Part shown: positions 54,992-63,711 of the stretch, piece by piece
Position numbering within the stretch: the first letter of the stretch is position 1
Layout of the letters: the number at the start of each line of letters is the position of its first letter
Source: Dyella terrae
GTDB taxonomy: Bacteria > Pseudomonadota > Gammaproteobacteria > Xanthomonadales > Rhodanobacteraceae
Reading direction: 5' to 3'
Length of the DNA: 64,000 nucleotides
Assembly (NCBI RefSeq): GCF_022394535.1
Contig: NZ_CP089414.1
Coordinates: forward strand, 2,418,001-2,482,000
Notes under the pieces: generated by a model
What the model was told of the DNA's origin: nothing
Databases searched by the model: none
Seen by the model: the letters and a program-made list of their open reading frames with translations, nothing else
Program-made: the position numbers and the translations under genes

Positions 54992-56371
54992 ATGGCCGAC
55001 ATCAAGACTTTCTACCTACCCGACCTCGGCGAAGGCCTGCCCGACGCCACTATCGTCGAGTGGCACGTGAAGGAAGGCGACACCATCAAGCTCGACGCAC
55101 CGTTGTGCTCGATGGAAACCGCCAAGGCCGTCGTCGACGTGCCCTCCCCGTACACCGGCAAGGTGACCAAGCTGCACGGCGCCGCCGGCGACATTATCGA
55201 AACCGGTGCCGCGCTGGCCGAGTTCGAACCCGACCCGAACGCCAAGCAGCGTGCGGAAGCCGAATCGACTGGCCATCACCACGGCCCGAAGAAGGGCGCC
55301 GGCAGTGCCGCTGCCGAGCCGAAGAAGGTTGTTGCCTCCGATGAAGGCGGCGAGATCGACAACGGCACTAGCGATCGCGAAGACGAAGGCACCGTCGTCG
55401 GCGCCATGGTCTCCGGCAGCCACGTGCATGTGGAACAGGCAAGCAGCGTCGGCGGTGTGAAGGCCGTACCGGCCGTGCGTGCGCTCGCCAAGAAGCTCAA
55501 GGTCGACCTGACTCGCGTCAAGCCGACTGGCGCTGACGGCGTGGTCACCATGGCCGACGTCAAGAACGCCGCCGCCAACGGCAGCGCAGCGCTCGGTGCC
55601 GCACCGGCCCGCAGCGTGCCGGCATCCGCCGGTCGTCACCTTGCCCCGCAGTTGCCCGAGCCGGAGCCGTCCCGCACAGCCACCTCGCTCGCCGGCAAGC
55701 CGGTGCGCACGGCCCCGCCGAGCGTGCAGGCCAGCGGCCAGCCGGAACAGCTCAAGGGCGTTCGCCGCAACATGGCGCGCGTCATGGCCGACGCCCACGC
55801 CCAGGTGGTCCCGACCACGCTGGTGGACGACGCCGACCTGCACGCCTGGATCGGCAAGCAGGACATCACCGCCCGCCTGATCCGCTCCATCGTGGTTGCG
55901 TGCAAGACCGTGCCTGCGCTCAACGCATGGTTCGACGGCAAGAACCTCACCCGCACGCTGCATCCGCATGTGGACATCGGCATTGCCGTGGACACCGAGG
56001 AAGGCCTGTTCGTGCCGGCCCTGCGCAACGCCGACGTGCTCGACGGCGCTGGCATCCGCGCAGCCATCAAGCGCCTGCGCACGTCGGTGGAAGATCGCAC
56101 CATTCCGGCGTCGGAGCTTTCGGGCTACACCATCAGCCTGTCGAACTTCGGCATGTTTGCTGGCCGCTACGCCACGCCGGTCGTCGTGCCGCCGTGCGTC
56201 GCCATCATCGGCGCCGGCAAGCTGAGCCATGACGTGGTAGCCGTGATGGGTGGCATCGAAGTGCATCGCCGCATGCCGATCTCGATCACCTTCGATCACC
56301 GCGCTGCCACCGGTGGCGAAGCTGCCCGCTTCCTCAAGGCGTTGCTGGACGATCTGTCCGCGCCGAACTGA
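54992..56371 (+). CDS. pdhC: 2-Oxoacid dehydrogenase E2, dihydrolipoyl acyltransferase
   Basis: 459 residues. A single lipoyl domain has K45 in SMETAKAVVD; then an Ala/Pro-rich linker; the E3/E1-binding domain (AVPAVRALAKKLKVDLTRVKPTG, about 165-200); and the catalytic domain ending FDHRAATGGEAARF. The usual DHRxxDG signature is altered: Thr replaces the Asp. The ATG at 54992 is chosen for the lipoyl-domain start MADIKTFYLPDLGEG, with GGAA upstream; a longer frame from 54944 is inside the REP. One lipoyl domain only, as in branched-chain E2s, leaves the substrate open. Confidence 0.9.
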   Translation: MADIKTFYLPDLGEGLPDATIVEWHVKEGDTIKLDAPLCSMETAKAVVDVPSPYTGKVTKLHGAAGDIIETGAALAEFEPDPNAKQRAEAESTGHHHGPKKGAGSAAAEPKKVVASDEGGEIDNGTSDREDEGTVVGAMVSGSHVHVEQASSVGGVKAVPAVRALAKKLKVDLTRVKPTGADGVVTMADVKNAAANGSAALGAAPARSVPASAGRHLAPQLPEPEPSRTATSLAGKPVRTAPPSVQASGQPEQLKGVRRNMARVMADAHAQVVPTTLVDDADLHAWIGKQDITARLIRSIVVACKTVPALNAWFDGKNLTRTLHPHVDIGIAVDTEEGLFVPALRNADVLDGAGIRAAIKRLRTSVEDRTIPASELSGYTISLSNFGMFAGRYATPVVVPPCVAIIGAGKLSHDVVAVMGGIEVHRRMPISITFDHRAATGGEAARFLKALLDDLSAPN

Positions 56372-56396
56372 GCGTTGGCACGTTGAACAAAAAAAG

Positions 56397-56421
56397 CCCC
56401 GGTCATACCGGGGTTTTTTTT
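56397..56421 (+). terminator. Rho-independent terminator of the E1/E2 operon
   Basis: CCCCGG at 56397-56402 pairs with CCGGGG at 56408-56413 around TCATA; flanking A-run and eight T residues extend the stem and give a strong plus-strand terminator 25 bases after the E2 stop. Confidence 0.9.
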
Positions 56422-56469
56422 GCGTCCGTCAACGTCGGACCTCCGAAATTCTCGAACATCGTCCACTTT

Positions 56470-56507
56470 CCTCACCGTCATTCCGGCGAAAGGGATAAAC
56501 GGTGAGG
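56470..56507. repeat. Degenerate REP-like palindrome
   Basis: CCTCACCGT at 56470-56478 pairs with ACGGTGAGG at 56499-56507. The interior GTCATTCCGGCGAAAG matches the left half of the REP pair near 54.8 kb, but its own inner stem is eroded. It lies between convergent genes. Confidence 0.6.
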
Positions 56508-56511
56508 GCTC

Positions 56512-56916
56512 TCAATACCGCTGCACGAAATAATTCATCGTGTGATCCAGCGCCTTGCGCCAGCGCTGTTCCAGTGCGAGGTCATACGCCGGATCGTGCT
56601 CGCGAATGGCCATGAGCAACGCCTCTGTCCAATACGGATACAACGCCGGCGGCACCGGCGCATGGCCACTTCGGCTATGCGCGCAGGTCATCTGTTCCAT
56701 CGTGCGCTTGGTCAACGTGCTGCCACCCGCGTGCGCAATGGCTGCACTAATGCCCCGACGCAGCGCGATGTACTGCTTACTGAAGTCGGTGTCCTTGAAC
56801 AGCTCCGGCACATCCGGATGGCTGGACATGAATATCTCGTAGAAACGAGCAATGAATTTCCCATGCTGCAAGCAACGGCCATAGCTCGTCTGCAGATCGT
56901 CGAACGTGTCGCTCAT
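56512..56916 (-). CDS. Globin family protein
   Basis: 134 residues from the ATG at 56916. The pattern fits a single-domain bacterial globin: FIARFYEIFMSSHPDVPELF (helices A-C), the conserved Phe in KDTDFSKQY, distal region LRRGISAAI, and proximal His candidate H80 in CAHSRSGHAPVPPALYPYW. Probably binds haem and O2 or NO, but no reductase domain is attached, so it is not a flavohaemoglobin. The longer frame to 57015 has no ribosome site. The family resemblance is moderate; a non-haem-binding relative is possible. Confidence 0.75.
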   Translation of the reverse strand: MSDTFDDLQTSYGRCLQHGKFIARFYEIFMSSHPDVPELFKDTDFSKQYIALRRGISAAIAHAGGSTLTKRTMEQMTCAHSRSGHAPVPPALYPYWTEALLMAIREHDPAYDLALEQRWRKALDHTMNYFVQRY

Positions 56917-57204
56917 GCTTTTTCCGTGCGATACCTCAGCGCGGAAAACTAGCATCTGTCGCCATAGGTAACCTTGAGGCACATAGTCGCGACGATGTGG
57001 CCAGGAACGTCGCACCTGTGGCGCGCCGGCACTTCTACGTTCTGGTCATGCCGACTCGCTTGCGTTCGCGTTAACGCAATTTATTAGGCAGATACATCGT
57101 TCGGCAGATATACGCTCACCCCGCTCGTCTTCACACTGCTCTGACAAAACGATAAGTGGCGAAGGAAGGTTGCCCCTCTCCCTCCACCTTTGACGGACGT
57201 GTTC

Positions 57205-58899
57205 ATGGATGAGCAACGATCGGTTGAGCACGCTCCTTTTCGGCCGTCCGATGCGACACCGGAAAATGCGACAGCCACAGGCAAGGTTGTCCACCTACTC
57301 GCTCAGGGTGAAGCCTTTCTTCTTCAGCGACGGTGGCAGGACGCCGAGCGATTGTTTCGACATGCACTCACCCAAGGGCATGCCGATGTATCCATCATCG
57401 CGCTGCTCGCCCGAACCCTTCTGGCGCAGGGCAAGCTGCGCGAAGCGCGCGAACTGATCAACAGTCAGTCCACTGCTACGGCGTTCACTTCACCCGCCAT
57501 GCTGCTCCTGCGCGCGCAGATCCTTCTTGAGATGGGTGAGCGACAGGACGCCATCGTCGCTTTTCAGTACGCCATCGCCGCCGCACCCGACAATGGCAAC
57601 GCGCATATCGGGCTTGCCGTCGCCTTGGGGCAGGATGGCCAGAGCCGGGCTGCCCATGCCTCGGCCACGATGGCCATCACCCACGGGGTGGACCATGCAG
57701 GGAGCCGATCCGTACTGGCGCGCTCGCTGTACGAAATGCATCGCTACGGCGACGCCGAAGCGGAGTACCGCCGCGCCCTGAAGCACTCCCCATGGAACAT
57801 CGGCACGCACATATCGTTGGCGGAACTGATCTGGCTACGCACGCGTGATGTATCGGCAGCGCTGGTGGAAGTCGATCGCGCATTGCTGCAACTCCGCGAT
57901 AGCCGCGCGATGGACCTTCGCTTGCTGCGAGCCCGCATGCTGTTCGCGGCAGGCGATCGTGAGAAAGCGCTGGAACAAATCGAGCAATGGATACCGTCGA
58001 ACCCTAACCATCTGCCGCTGCGCATCCTTGCCATCAAGTTATGGATCACCATCGACCCCGCGCGAGCAGCGCAGCACGCAACGCATGCCATGCAACTGGC
58101 TCCCGGCCACACCGGCGTTATCGGGCTCTATGGGAATGCGATGCTCGCTGCCGGCCATCCGGAAACCGCCGCCCAGGTCGCGCAACGCCTGCTAGAAGGA
58201 AACCCGCATGACAATCACGCGATCGCCTTGCAGGCTGCGGCGTGGCGATTGCTCGGCGATCCACGTCATCTACCGTTCCATGACTACGCCTCGCTCGTAC
58301 GAAGCTGCATGCTCGACATCCCGGACGGCTGGTCCAGCCTCCCGCACTATCTGGACACGTTGGCCGACGAACTGCGCCACGAGCACGAGTTGCTGGCCGA
58401 ACCGCTGGAGCTAAGCGTTCGCGGCGAGACGCAGGTCGAACATCGCACCACGGAAACTGAGATGCCGGCCGTACGTGCGTTTCCCAAGGCGGTGAACGGC
58501 GCTCTGCGGCGCTACATAAGCGCGCTGGGAATCGGCGATACCGCTTGGCACCGTCGCTCAACGGGTCATTACCGTCTCGCGGGTCTCTGGTCCGTGCGCC
58601 TGAAGTCCCAAGGTCATCACGTCAGTCACTATCACGGCCAAGGCTGGCTCTCGTCGGCGTGCTACGTGCAGATGCCCAAGGCAGTGAACCAAGGCGGTGG
58701 ACAAGGATGGCTGAAATTCGGCGAGCCTGGCCTTGCGACACGGCCTGCGCTGGGTGCCGATTACTACGTGCAACCCGTCCCCGGCATGATCGTGTTGTTT
58801 CCATCGTGGATGTGGCATGGCACCGTGCCATTCACCGGTGCCACCGACGAACATCGACTCACTATGGCGTTCGACGCCGTGCCGGCAACAATACCTTGA
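57205..58899 (+). CDS. TPR-repeat protein fused to a 2OG-Fe(II) oxygenase domain
   Basis: 564 residues from the ATG at 57205; a TTG at 57190 is an alternative. The first two-thirds are TPR-like helical pairs (QGEAFLLQRRWQDAERLFRHA, then further repeats to about 340). The C-terminal third, from FPKAVNGALRR, matches the putative 2OG-FeII_Oxy_5 group: SHYHGQGWLSSACYV with candidate metal ligands and VLFPSWMWHGTVPF with the distal His, followed by EHRLTMAF for 2OG binding. Such fusions probably hydroxylate a bound protein or small molecule. The substrate is unknown. Confidence 0.82.
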   Translation: MDEQRSVEHAPFRPSDATPENATATGKVVHLLAQGEAFLLQRRWQDAERLFRHALTQGHADVSIIALLARTLLAQGKLREARELINSQSTATAFTSPAMLLLRAQILLEMGERQDAIVAFQYAIAAAPDNGNAHIGLAVALGQDGQSRAAHASATMAITHGVDHAGSRSVLARSLYEMHRYGDAEAEYRRALKHSPWNIGTHISLAELIWLRTRDVSAALVEVDRALLQLRDSRAMDLRLLRARMLFAAGDREKALEQIEQWIPSNPNHLPLRILAIKLWITIDPARAAQHATHAMQLAPGHTGVIGLYGNAMLAAGHPETAAQVAQRLLEGNPHDNHAIALQAAAWRLLGDPRHLPFHDYASLVRSCMLDIPDGWSSLPHYLDTLADELRHEHELLAEPLELSVRGETQVEHRTTETEMPAVRAFPKAVNGALRRYISALGIGDTAWHRRSTGHYRLAGLWSVRLKSQGHHVSHYHGQGWLSSACYVQMPKAVNQGGGQGWLKFGEPGLATRPALGADYYVQPVPGMIVLFPSWMWHGTVPFTGATDEHRLTMAFDAVPATIP

Positions 58900-59013
58900 G
58901 CCCGTGGAAAGCCTCGGGCTGATCGCCGCGCCCTCCGGCGATCCATGCAGATTGACGGGGTATCGACCCTGCAGCCGCTATACGACAGTCTCGTGTCGCC
59001 ATCGGAGTCGTTC

Positions 59014-59397
59014 ATGCATCACAGCCGGCTATGCACCCTCGTGCTCGACTGCAAGACCGATGACCTCAGCAAGGCGGCCACGTTCTGGAGTCACGCTCTG
59101 GGTAAATCCATCGTCACCCTCGATCAGGATGGTGACGGCAAGTACGCCGAGCTCGCCACCGAGGACGACGAACCGATCATCCTGCTGCAGCGCGTGGATC
59201 ATGAGAGCCGCGTGCATCTGGATATCGAAACGGACAACCTGGAAGCCGAAGTCGAGCGGTTGGAGAAACTCGGCGCCACGCGCGTCGCTTTCGTGCGCGA
59301 TCGTTGGTGGGTGATGGAGGCGCCGAGCGGGCACCGCATTTGCGTGGTGCGTCCGCAGCGCGAACGCTTCGGACCACACCTCAATCGCTGGGAATGA
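59014..59397 (+). CDS. Glyoxalase/VOC-superfamily protein
   Basis: 127 residues from the ATG at 59014, with CGGAG about 8 bases upstream. A vicinal-oxygen-chelate fold is suggested by LVLDCKTDDLSKAATFWSHALG, IETDNLEAEVERLEKLGA and MEAPSGHRICVVRP. The family spans glyoxalases, dioxygenases and antibiotic-binding proteins, so no reaction is assigned. It follows the TPR-oxygenase gene on the same strand with a 115-base gap, then converges on the DUF6348-like gene. Confidence 0.8.
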   Translation: MHHSRLCTLVLDCKTDDLSKAATFWSHALGKSIVTLDQDGDGKYAELATEDDEPIILLQRVDHESRVHLDIETDNLEAEVERLEKLGATRVAFVRDRWWVMEAPSGHRICVVRPQRERFGPHLNRWE

Positions 59398-59421
59398 TGT
59401 GCGCCTTTCCGCGAAGCAGCA

Positions 59422-60063
59422 TCAGTAGTCGCGGATATCCAGCGCGACAAACCCACGCACGCTGTAGCCCTGCTCACTCGCTTGCCACGGCAGCGATGCG
59501 AGCAACCGGTCGCCCGCAGGCCACGGGGCGTTGTCCAGCAGCGCCTCGGCACTAACCGTGCCGTCATCGCCACGACGATAGAACAGGCGCACCCAGTGCA
59601 GCTCAGGATTCAACGCTGCGTCCTGCAACGCGGCACGTAGCGCAGGCATGAGTTCCGAAGGCGGTTCAACGCCGTCCTTGCTCGACAACCAAGGCCCCAC
59701 GAACACGTCCCAAGTGCGTATGCCGAAATCCCAGCCGTACAAGGTCATGCGACGGTCGTCGGTGACGTACCAGCATGCCGCCAGCAGCACGTGGAAGATG
59801 CCTTCCTCGAACGCGCGCAGCGCATCGAGGCAGCCTGCCTCGCCACCGCCGACGCCCGCAAAGCTCTCTTCGATATGGCGGTCTTCACTCAGCACCACAT
59901 CGACGTCCAGACGCCCCGGCTCGCCGGCTGCGCCTTCAAACCAGCTTGCGCGCACGGCGGGGAAATCGCCGTCCGTCATCAGCCATTCTTCGTCCGGCTC
60001 CAGTTCGACGTCGTGACGCTCGAACAGACGCAGGAGGTATCGCTGGAGATCCGAATCTTGCAT
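59422..60063 (-). CDS. DUF6348-like protein of unknown function
   Basis: 213 residues from the ATG at 60063; soluble, acidic, no signal peptide. Residues such as GAAGEPGRLDVDVVL, SFAGVGGGEAGCLDALRAFEEG and RRGDDGTVSAEALLDN resemble the DUF6348 family, as far as I can recall it. No catalytic motif is recognised. It starts 14 bases after the small membrane protein gene and is the last gene of the five-gene run that begins with the rhodanese. Confidence 0.75.
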   Translation of the reverse strand: MQDSDLQRYLLRLFERHDVELEPDEEWLMTDGDFPAVRASWFEGAAGEPGRLDVDVVLSEDRHIEESFAGVGGGEAGCLDALRAFEEGIFHVLLAACWYVTDDRRMTLYGWDFGIRTWDVFVGPWLSSKDGVEPPSELMPALRAALQDAALNPELHWVRLFYRRGDDGTVSAEALLDNAPWPAGDRLLASLPWQASEQGYSVRGFVALDIRDY

Positions 60064-60077
60064 GACTGCTTCCGCCT

Positions 60078-60404
60078 TTAATGCGCCTGAGGGCGCCACA
60101 CCAACTGACGCACGATCAGCGCCAGCACCAACACCACCACGCATGCCCCATAGCCATACAGCGCCGGCAGCACCTGCTGCCAGATGGCGCCGCTGGACGG
60201 GCCGTACTGGCCCACCGCAGGCACCGCTGCAGTATCGAACGCACTGCCTGCACACTCCACCGCCGCAAAGGCAGCGAGCAGCAGTGCAGCGACGTCAAAC
60301 CAACGACGCAGGCGCGTGCGCGGCAAGCTCTTAGGATAGGCCCAGAAAGCCCACCCGAGAATCAGCAGCCAGGGCGCCAGCAACAGAATGGCCAGGTAAC
60401 GCAT
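60078..60404 (-). CDS. Small membrane protein of unknown function
   Basis: 108 residues with three hydrophobic helices: 4-24 (LAILLLAPWLLILGWAFWA), about 37-55, and about 80-103. The loop between helices 1 and 2 is basic (KSLPRTRLRRW), suggesting it faces the cytoplasm. No family is recognised. It lies 33 bases after trpS and 14 before the DUF6348-like gene, so it is co-transcribed with both. Confidence 0.7.
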   Translation of the reverse strand: MRYLAILLLAPWLLILGWAFWAYPKSLPRTRLRRWFDVAALLLAAFAAVECAGSAFDTAAVPAVGQYGPSSGAIWQQVLPALYGYGACVVVLVLALIVRQLVWRPQAH

Positions 60405-60437
60405 GCGTCAGTTCACTCCCTGAAGGCCGTAGGCCCC

Positions 60438-61805
60438 TTATTCCTGCGCGGCAAGTTGGTCGAGCGCGCCGCGCAGGCGAACCAGTGCTTCGTCGCGCGC
60501 TTGCTCGCCGTCATAAGCGGGCGTAGCTCCAACTTCCTCGCCATCGATCTCCAGCACCAACGCCTGCGGTAGCACCTGCACTACAGCCGCTGTACTGCCC
60601 AGATCCTTGATGCGCTTCTGCATGGCACCGGCTGCCTTGGGATCGGCAAACGAGCGCGACAACAGCAGCTCCTCGCCTTCCGAGGAGAACAGGCGGAAAC
60701 GGAAGCTACCATCCGCATCGCGGAAACTTGCAAGGCGCGGCGCTTTGCCGCCCTTCGCGGTGGCTGTCTTGGACGCAGTCGCCTGCGGCGCCACCGAGGA
60801 GCCCGAACGCAGGCCGATGGCATCACGCAGCTCGGCAACCTTCGGCCCCGCGATGGCGCGCGCCTTCTTGGCGCCTTCGTGCAGGATCTCCTCGATCACT
60901 GCCGGGCGCGCAATCAACGCGTCGTAGCTCTCGCGCATCGGCGCAATTTCCACTTCCAGACGCTCGAACAGCACCTGCTTCGCCTCGCCCCAGCCCAGCC
61001 CGTTGACGAGTGCCTCGCGGAACGCGGTGGACTCAGCCTCGCTGGCGAACGCGCGGAAGATGGTGAACAGCGAGGAGCTGTCCGGATCTTTCGCCTCGCC
61101 CGGCAGGCGCGAGTCGGTGACGATGCGCATGATCGCGTCGCGCAAATGCTTCTGACCACCCGCAAACAGCGGGATGGTGTTGTCGTAGCTCTTGGACATC
61201 TTGCGGCCATCCAGGCCCGGCAGCGTCGCTACCTGCTCCTCGATCACCACTTCCGGCAGCGCGAAGAACTCGCGGCCGTAGATGTGATTGAAGCGCTGTG
61301 CGATATCACGCGCCATTTCGATGTGCTGGATCTGATCGCGCCCCACCGGCACCTTATTCGCGTTGAACGCGAGGATGTCCGCCGCCATCAGCACCGGGTA
61401 CATGTACAGGCCCGCGGTGACGCCGGCATCCGGGTCTTCGCCCGCTTCCGTGTTCTTGTCCACGGAAGCCTTGTACGCATGCGCGCGGTTAAGCAGACCC
61501 TTGGCGGTGACGCAGGTGAGGAACCAGGTCAGCTCCGGGATCTCCGGAATGTCCGACTGGCGATAGAAGGTGACCTTCTGCGGATCGAGCCCGGCGGCCA
61601 GCCACGTGGCGGCAATCTCAAGGCGCGAACGCTCGATGCGCTCCGGATTGTCGCTCTTGATCAGCGCGTGGTAGTCGGCCATGAAGTAAAACGCATCGAC
61701 GTCGTCGCGCTTACTCGCGGCCACGGCCGGGCGGACGGCGCCGACGTAATTGCCAAGGTGCGGCGTGCCGGTGGTGGTGATGCCGGTAAGTACGCGGGTC
61801 TTCAT
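60438..61805 (-). CDS. trpS: Tryptophanyl-tRNA synthetase with C-terminal extension
   Basis: 455 residues, about 120 more than a typical bacterial TrpRS. The class I core (1-335) has the HIGH-like PHLGNY (15-20) and KMSKS (202-206). After an Ala/Lys/Gly linker (336-357), a C-terminal domain (358-455) follows with FRDADGSFRFRLFSSEGEEL, which resembles the DUF1508/YegP fold, normally a stand-alone protein. It charges tRNA-Trp. The extension, as far as I know, is seen in xanthomonad TrpRS and its use is unknown. It lies between arginase and the small membrane protein on the same strand. Confidence 0.95.
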   Translation of the reverse strand: MKTRVLTGITTTGTPHLGNYVGAVRPAVAASKRDDVDAFYFMADYHALIKSDNPERIERSRLEIAATWLAAGLDPQKVTFYRQSDIPEIPELTWFLTCVTAKGLLNRAHAYKASVDKNTEAGEDPDAGVTAGLYMYPVLMAADILAFNANKVPVGRDQIQHIEMARDIAQRFNHIYGREFFALPEVVIEEQVATLPGLDGRKMSKSYDNTIPLFAGGQKHLRDAIMRIVTDSRLPGEAKDPDSSSLFTIFRAFASEAESTAFREALVNGLGWGEAKQVLFERLEVEIAPMRESYDALIARPAVIEEILHEGAKKARAIAGPKVAELRDAIGLRSGSSVAPQATASKTATAKGGKAPRLASFRDADGSFRFRLFSSEGEELLLSRSFADPKAAGAMQKRIKDLGSTAAVVQVLPQALVLEIDGEEVGATPAYDGEQARDEALVRLRGALDQLAAQE

Positions 61806-61839
61806 GTTCTCTTCTTCGTATCGTTATTGTTTGTTGTTA

Positions 61840-62754
61840 TCAGCGGATCAGCGTGGACTTGCCGAACAGCGATTCGACCAGATCCACTGCGAGGCGCGCG
61901 GTCTGGTTCTTCTTGTCGAAAGCGGGGTTGAGTTCGACGATGTCGAGCGAACCCACACGCCCCGTATCCGCAATCATCTCCATGCAGAGCTGCGCCTCGC
62001 GATAATTCGGGCCGCCACGCACCGTGGTGCCCACACCCGGCGCAATGCTCGGGTCGAGAAAATCCACGTCGAAGCTGATGTGCAGGTGCGTGTTCTCGTC
62101 GATGCCGGCCAGCGCTTCTTCCATCGTGCGCTTCATGCCCACTTCGTCGATATGGCGCATGTCGAAAATGCTCACCTGCGACTCGCGCACCAGGCGCTTC
62201 TCACCCTCGTCCACCGAGCGGATGCCGATCTGGCGGAACACCGCTGCCGAAGTAGCCGGCACATGGCCGCCCATTTCGATCAATTCCTTCGGCCCGTTGC
62301 CACACAGGCAGGCCACCGGCATGCCGTGGATATTGCCCGAGGGCGTGGCTTCCGCCGTGTTGAAGTCAGCATGCGCATCCAGCCACAGCACGCGCAGCGT
62401 CTTGCCTGTGTCGCGGCAATGGCGCGCCACGGCGCTGATGGAACCGATGGCAAGGCAATGGTCACCGCCCAGCATGATTGGCAGGCGGCCATCGGCCAGC
62501 TCCGCGTAGATCGCCTCATGCACGGCTTGGTTCCAGGCGACCACTTCCGGCAGATGGCGATAGCCATTTACCGGCGGCTGCCACGGGTTGAGCGGCCCCT
62601 GCAGATTGCCGCGGTCAACCACGTCCAGCCCACGCCGCGTGAGCCTCGCGGCCAGATTGGCCACCCGCAATGCTTCCGGACCCATGGAAGCGCCGCGATG
62701 CCCCGCACCGATGTCGGTGGGAACGCCGATCAGGGAAAGTGCCTTGTTGACCAT
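61840..62754 (-). CDS. rocF: Arginase
   Basis: 304 residues. The binuclear manganese ligands are all present: H99 (GGDHC), D126, H128 and D130 (DAHAD) and D229, D231 (SFDVD). The start MVNKALSLIGVPTDIGAG and the PSGNIHGMP substrate loop are those of true arginases. It hydrolyses arginine to ornithine and urea. The ATG at 62754 is used; longer frames run into the rhodanese gene. No urease or ornithine transaminase is nearby. It is 34 bases before trpS and 38 after the rhodanese. Confidence 0.94.
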   Translation of the reverse strand: MVNKALSLIGVPTDIGAGHRGASMGPEALRVANLAARLTRRGLDVVDRGNLQGPLNPWQPPVNGYRHLPEVVAWNQAVHEAIYAELADGRLPIMLGGDHCLAIGSISAVARHCRDTGKTLRVLWLDAHADFNTAEATPSGNIHGMPVACLCGNGPKELIEMGGHVPATSAAVFRQIGIRSVDEGEKRLVRESQVSIFDMRHIDEVGMKRTMEEALAGIDENTHLHISFDVDFLDPSIAPGVGTTVRGGPNYREAQLCMEMIADTGRVGSLDIVELNPAFDKKNQTARLAVDLVESLFGKSTLIR

Positions 62755-62792
62755 GAAAACCTGCAGTGTGGATACGGGAAGTACGAGACGTC

Positions 62793-63236
62793 TTAGTGTG
62801 CCAGAGGCAGATGGCGTTGCCGCCACCCATTCAGGCTGCCGTCCAGCACCCGCACGTGGGAATAACCGAGGTCGGTGAGCGTCTGCTGTGCCTTCGCGGC
62901 GCGCTTCCCGGAGACGCAATACACCACGATCTCACTGTCGCGCGGCACGCCGAGCACGCCCGCGCGGCTGGCCAGCTGTTCCACCGGGATATTGAGCGCA
63001 CCGGCGATATGGCCGTCGGCGTATTCGTCGGTATGGCGCACGTCCAGCAACACCGGCGCCTGTCCTGCCTGCTGGCGTTGCAGCAGTTGCGCGGCGTCCA
63101 TCGGCGCATCCGCCGCCATGGCAGAGCCCATGCCCACCAACAACCACCCTGCAAGCAGGGCAGCCTTGAGCCTGCGGGACCGTGGCCCCCGGCCTGGCGA
63201 AACGCACTGAAACACCGCCAACACCTTGAATGTCAT
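62793..63236 (-). CDS. Secreted rhodanese-domain protein
   Basis: 147 residues. A basic N-terminal stretch and hydrophobic segment (LKAALLAGWLLVGMGSAMA, about 23-41) form a signal peptide, so the domain is probably periplasmic. The rhodanese fold shows LLDVRHTDEYADGHIAGALNIP and active-site Cys107 in VYCVSGKRA, with a six-residue loop that suits sulphur transfer. The sulphur donor and acceptor are unknown. It is the first gene of the run ending at the DUF6348-like gene. Confidence 0.85.
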   Translation of the reverse strand: MTFKVLAVFQCVSPGRGPRSRRLKAALLAGWLLVGMGSAMAADAPMDAAQLLQRQQAGQAPVLLDVRHTDEYADGHIAGALNIPVEQLASRAGVLGVPRDSEIVVYCVSGKRAAKAQQTLTDLGYSHVRVLDGSLNGWRQRHLPLAH

Positions 63237-63441
63237 GAAGTAATGGACAAGCCGGAAGCCCGGCCACCGCCCATAGTAACGTCAAAGGCACCCAATATTC
63301 CCCGCCGGGTGCTGGAGATCGCCCGTTATTCCAGCGAGAGCTGGAAGCACTCGGCAACAGGAAACTGCTTTGTCAGTGCTTCGCCAAGCGGAAGTGCCTG
63401 GCGCAACCTACGCGAAGTTGACGCCCGTGATGTCGGCCCCG

Positions 63442-63711
63442 CTACACCATGCCGCGAATCTTCCCTTCCGCGTGGATCGCAGCGATCAGTTCAACCGATG
63501 CATCCGACCACCGCTCGACAGCAGCGCCATCCCGAACAATGGTGTCGTGCACAAACCCGAAGCGATCACCGTCTCGCCAGACTTGGGCGATATAAGCCAA
63601 GTCAGCCGGTGTCTTGGTAATGGTGAGCTCGTAGTGAAATGTCGATCCAGCATGGTTGAACCGATGCGTCGATCTCGCCACGGCATAGCCCCACAATCCT
63701 TGGTGGCGCAC
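63442..63711 (-). CDS. Small hypothetical protein
   Basis: 89 codons, GTG start at 63711. The C-terminal 65 residues (FHYELTITKTPADLAYIAQVW onward, ending IAAIHAEGKIRGMV) look like a real, compact alpha/beta protein; the N-terminal part is unconvincing. There is no clear ribosome site, and I recognise no family. It may be a fragment of a longer gene whose start has been lost. Low confidence. Confidence 0.35.
   Translation of the reverse strand: MRHQGLWGYAVARSTHRFNHAGSTFHYELTITKTPADLAYIAQVWRDGDRFGFVHDTIVRDGAAVERWSDASVELIAAIHAEGKIRGMV

Noticed and set aside
55016..56299. 427-codon minus-strand frame in the E2 gene
   Set aside because: Shadow of a well-supported gene; Ala/Gly/His/Arg-rich without motifs.
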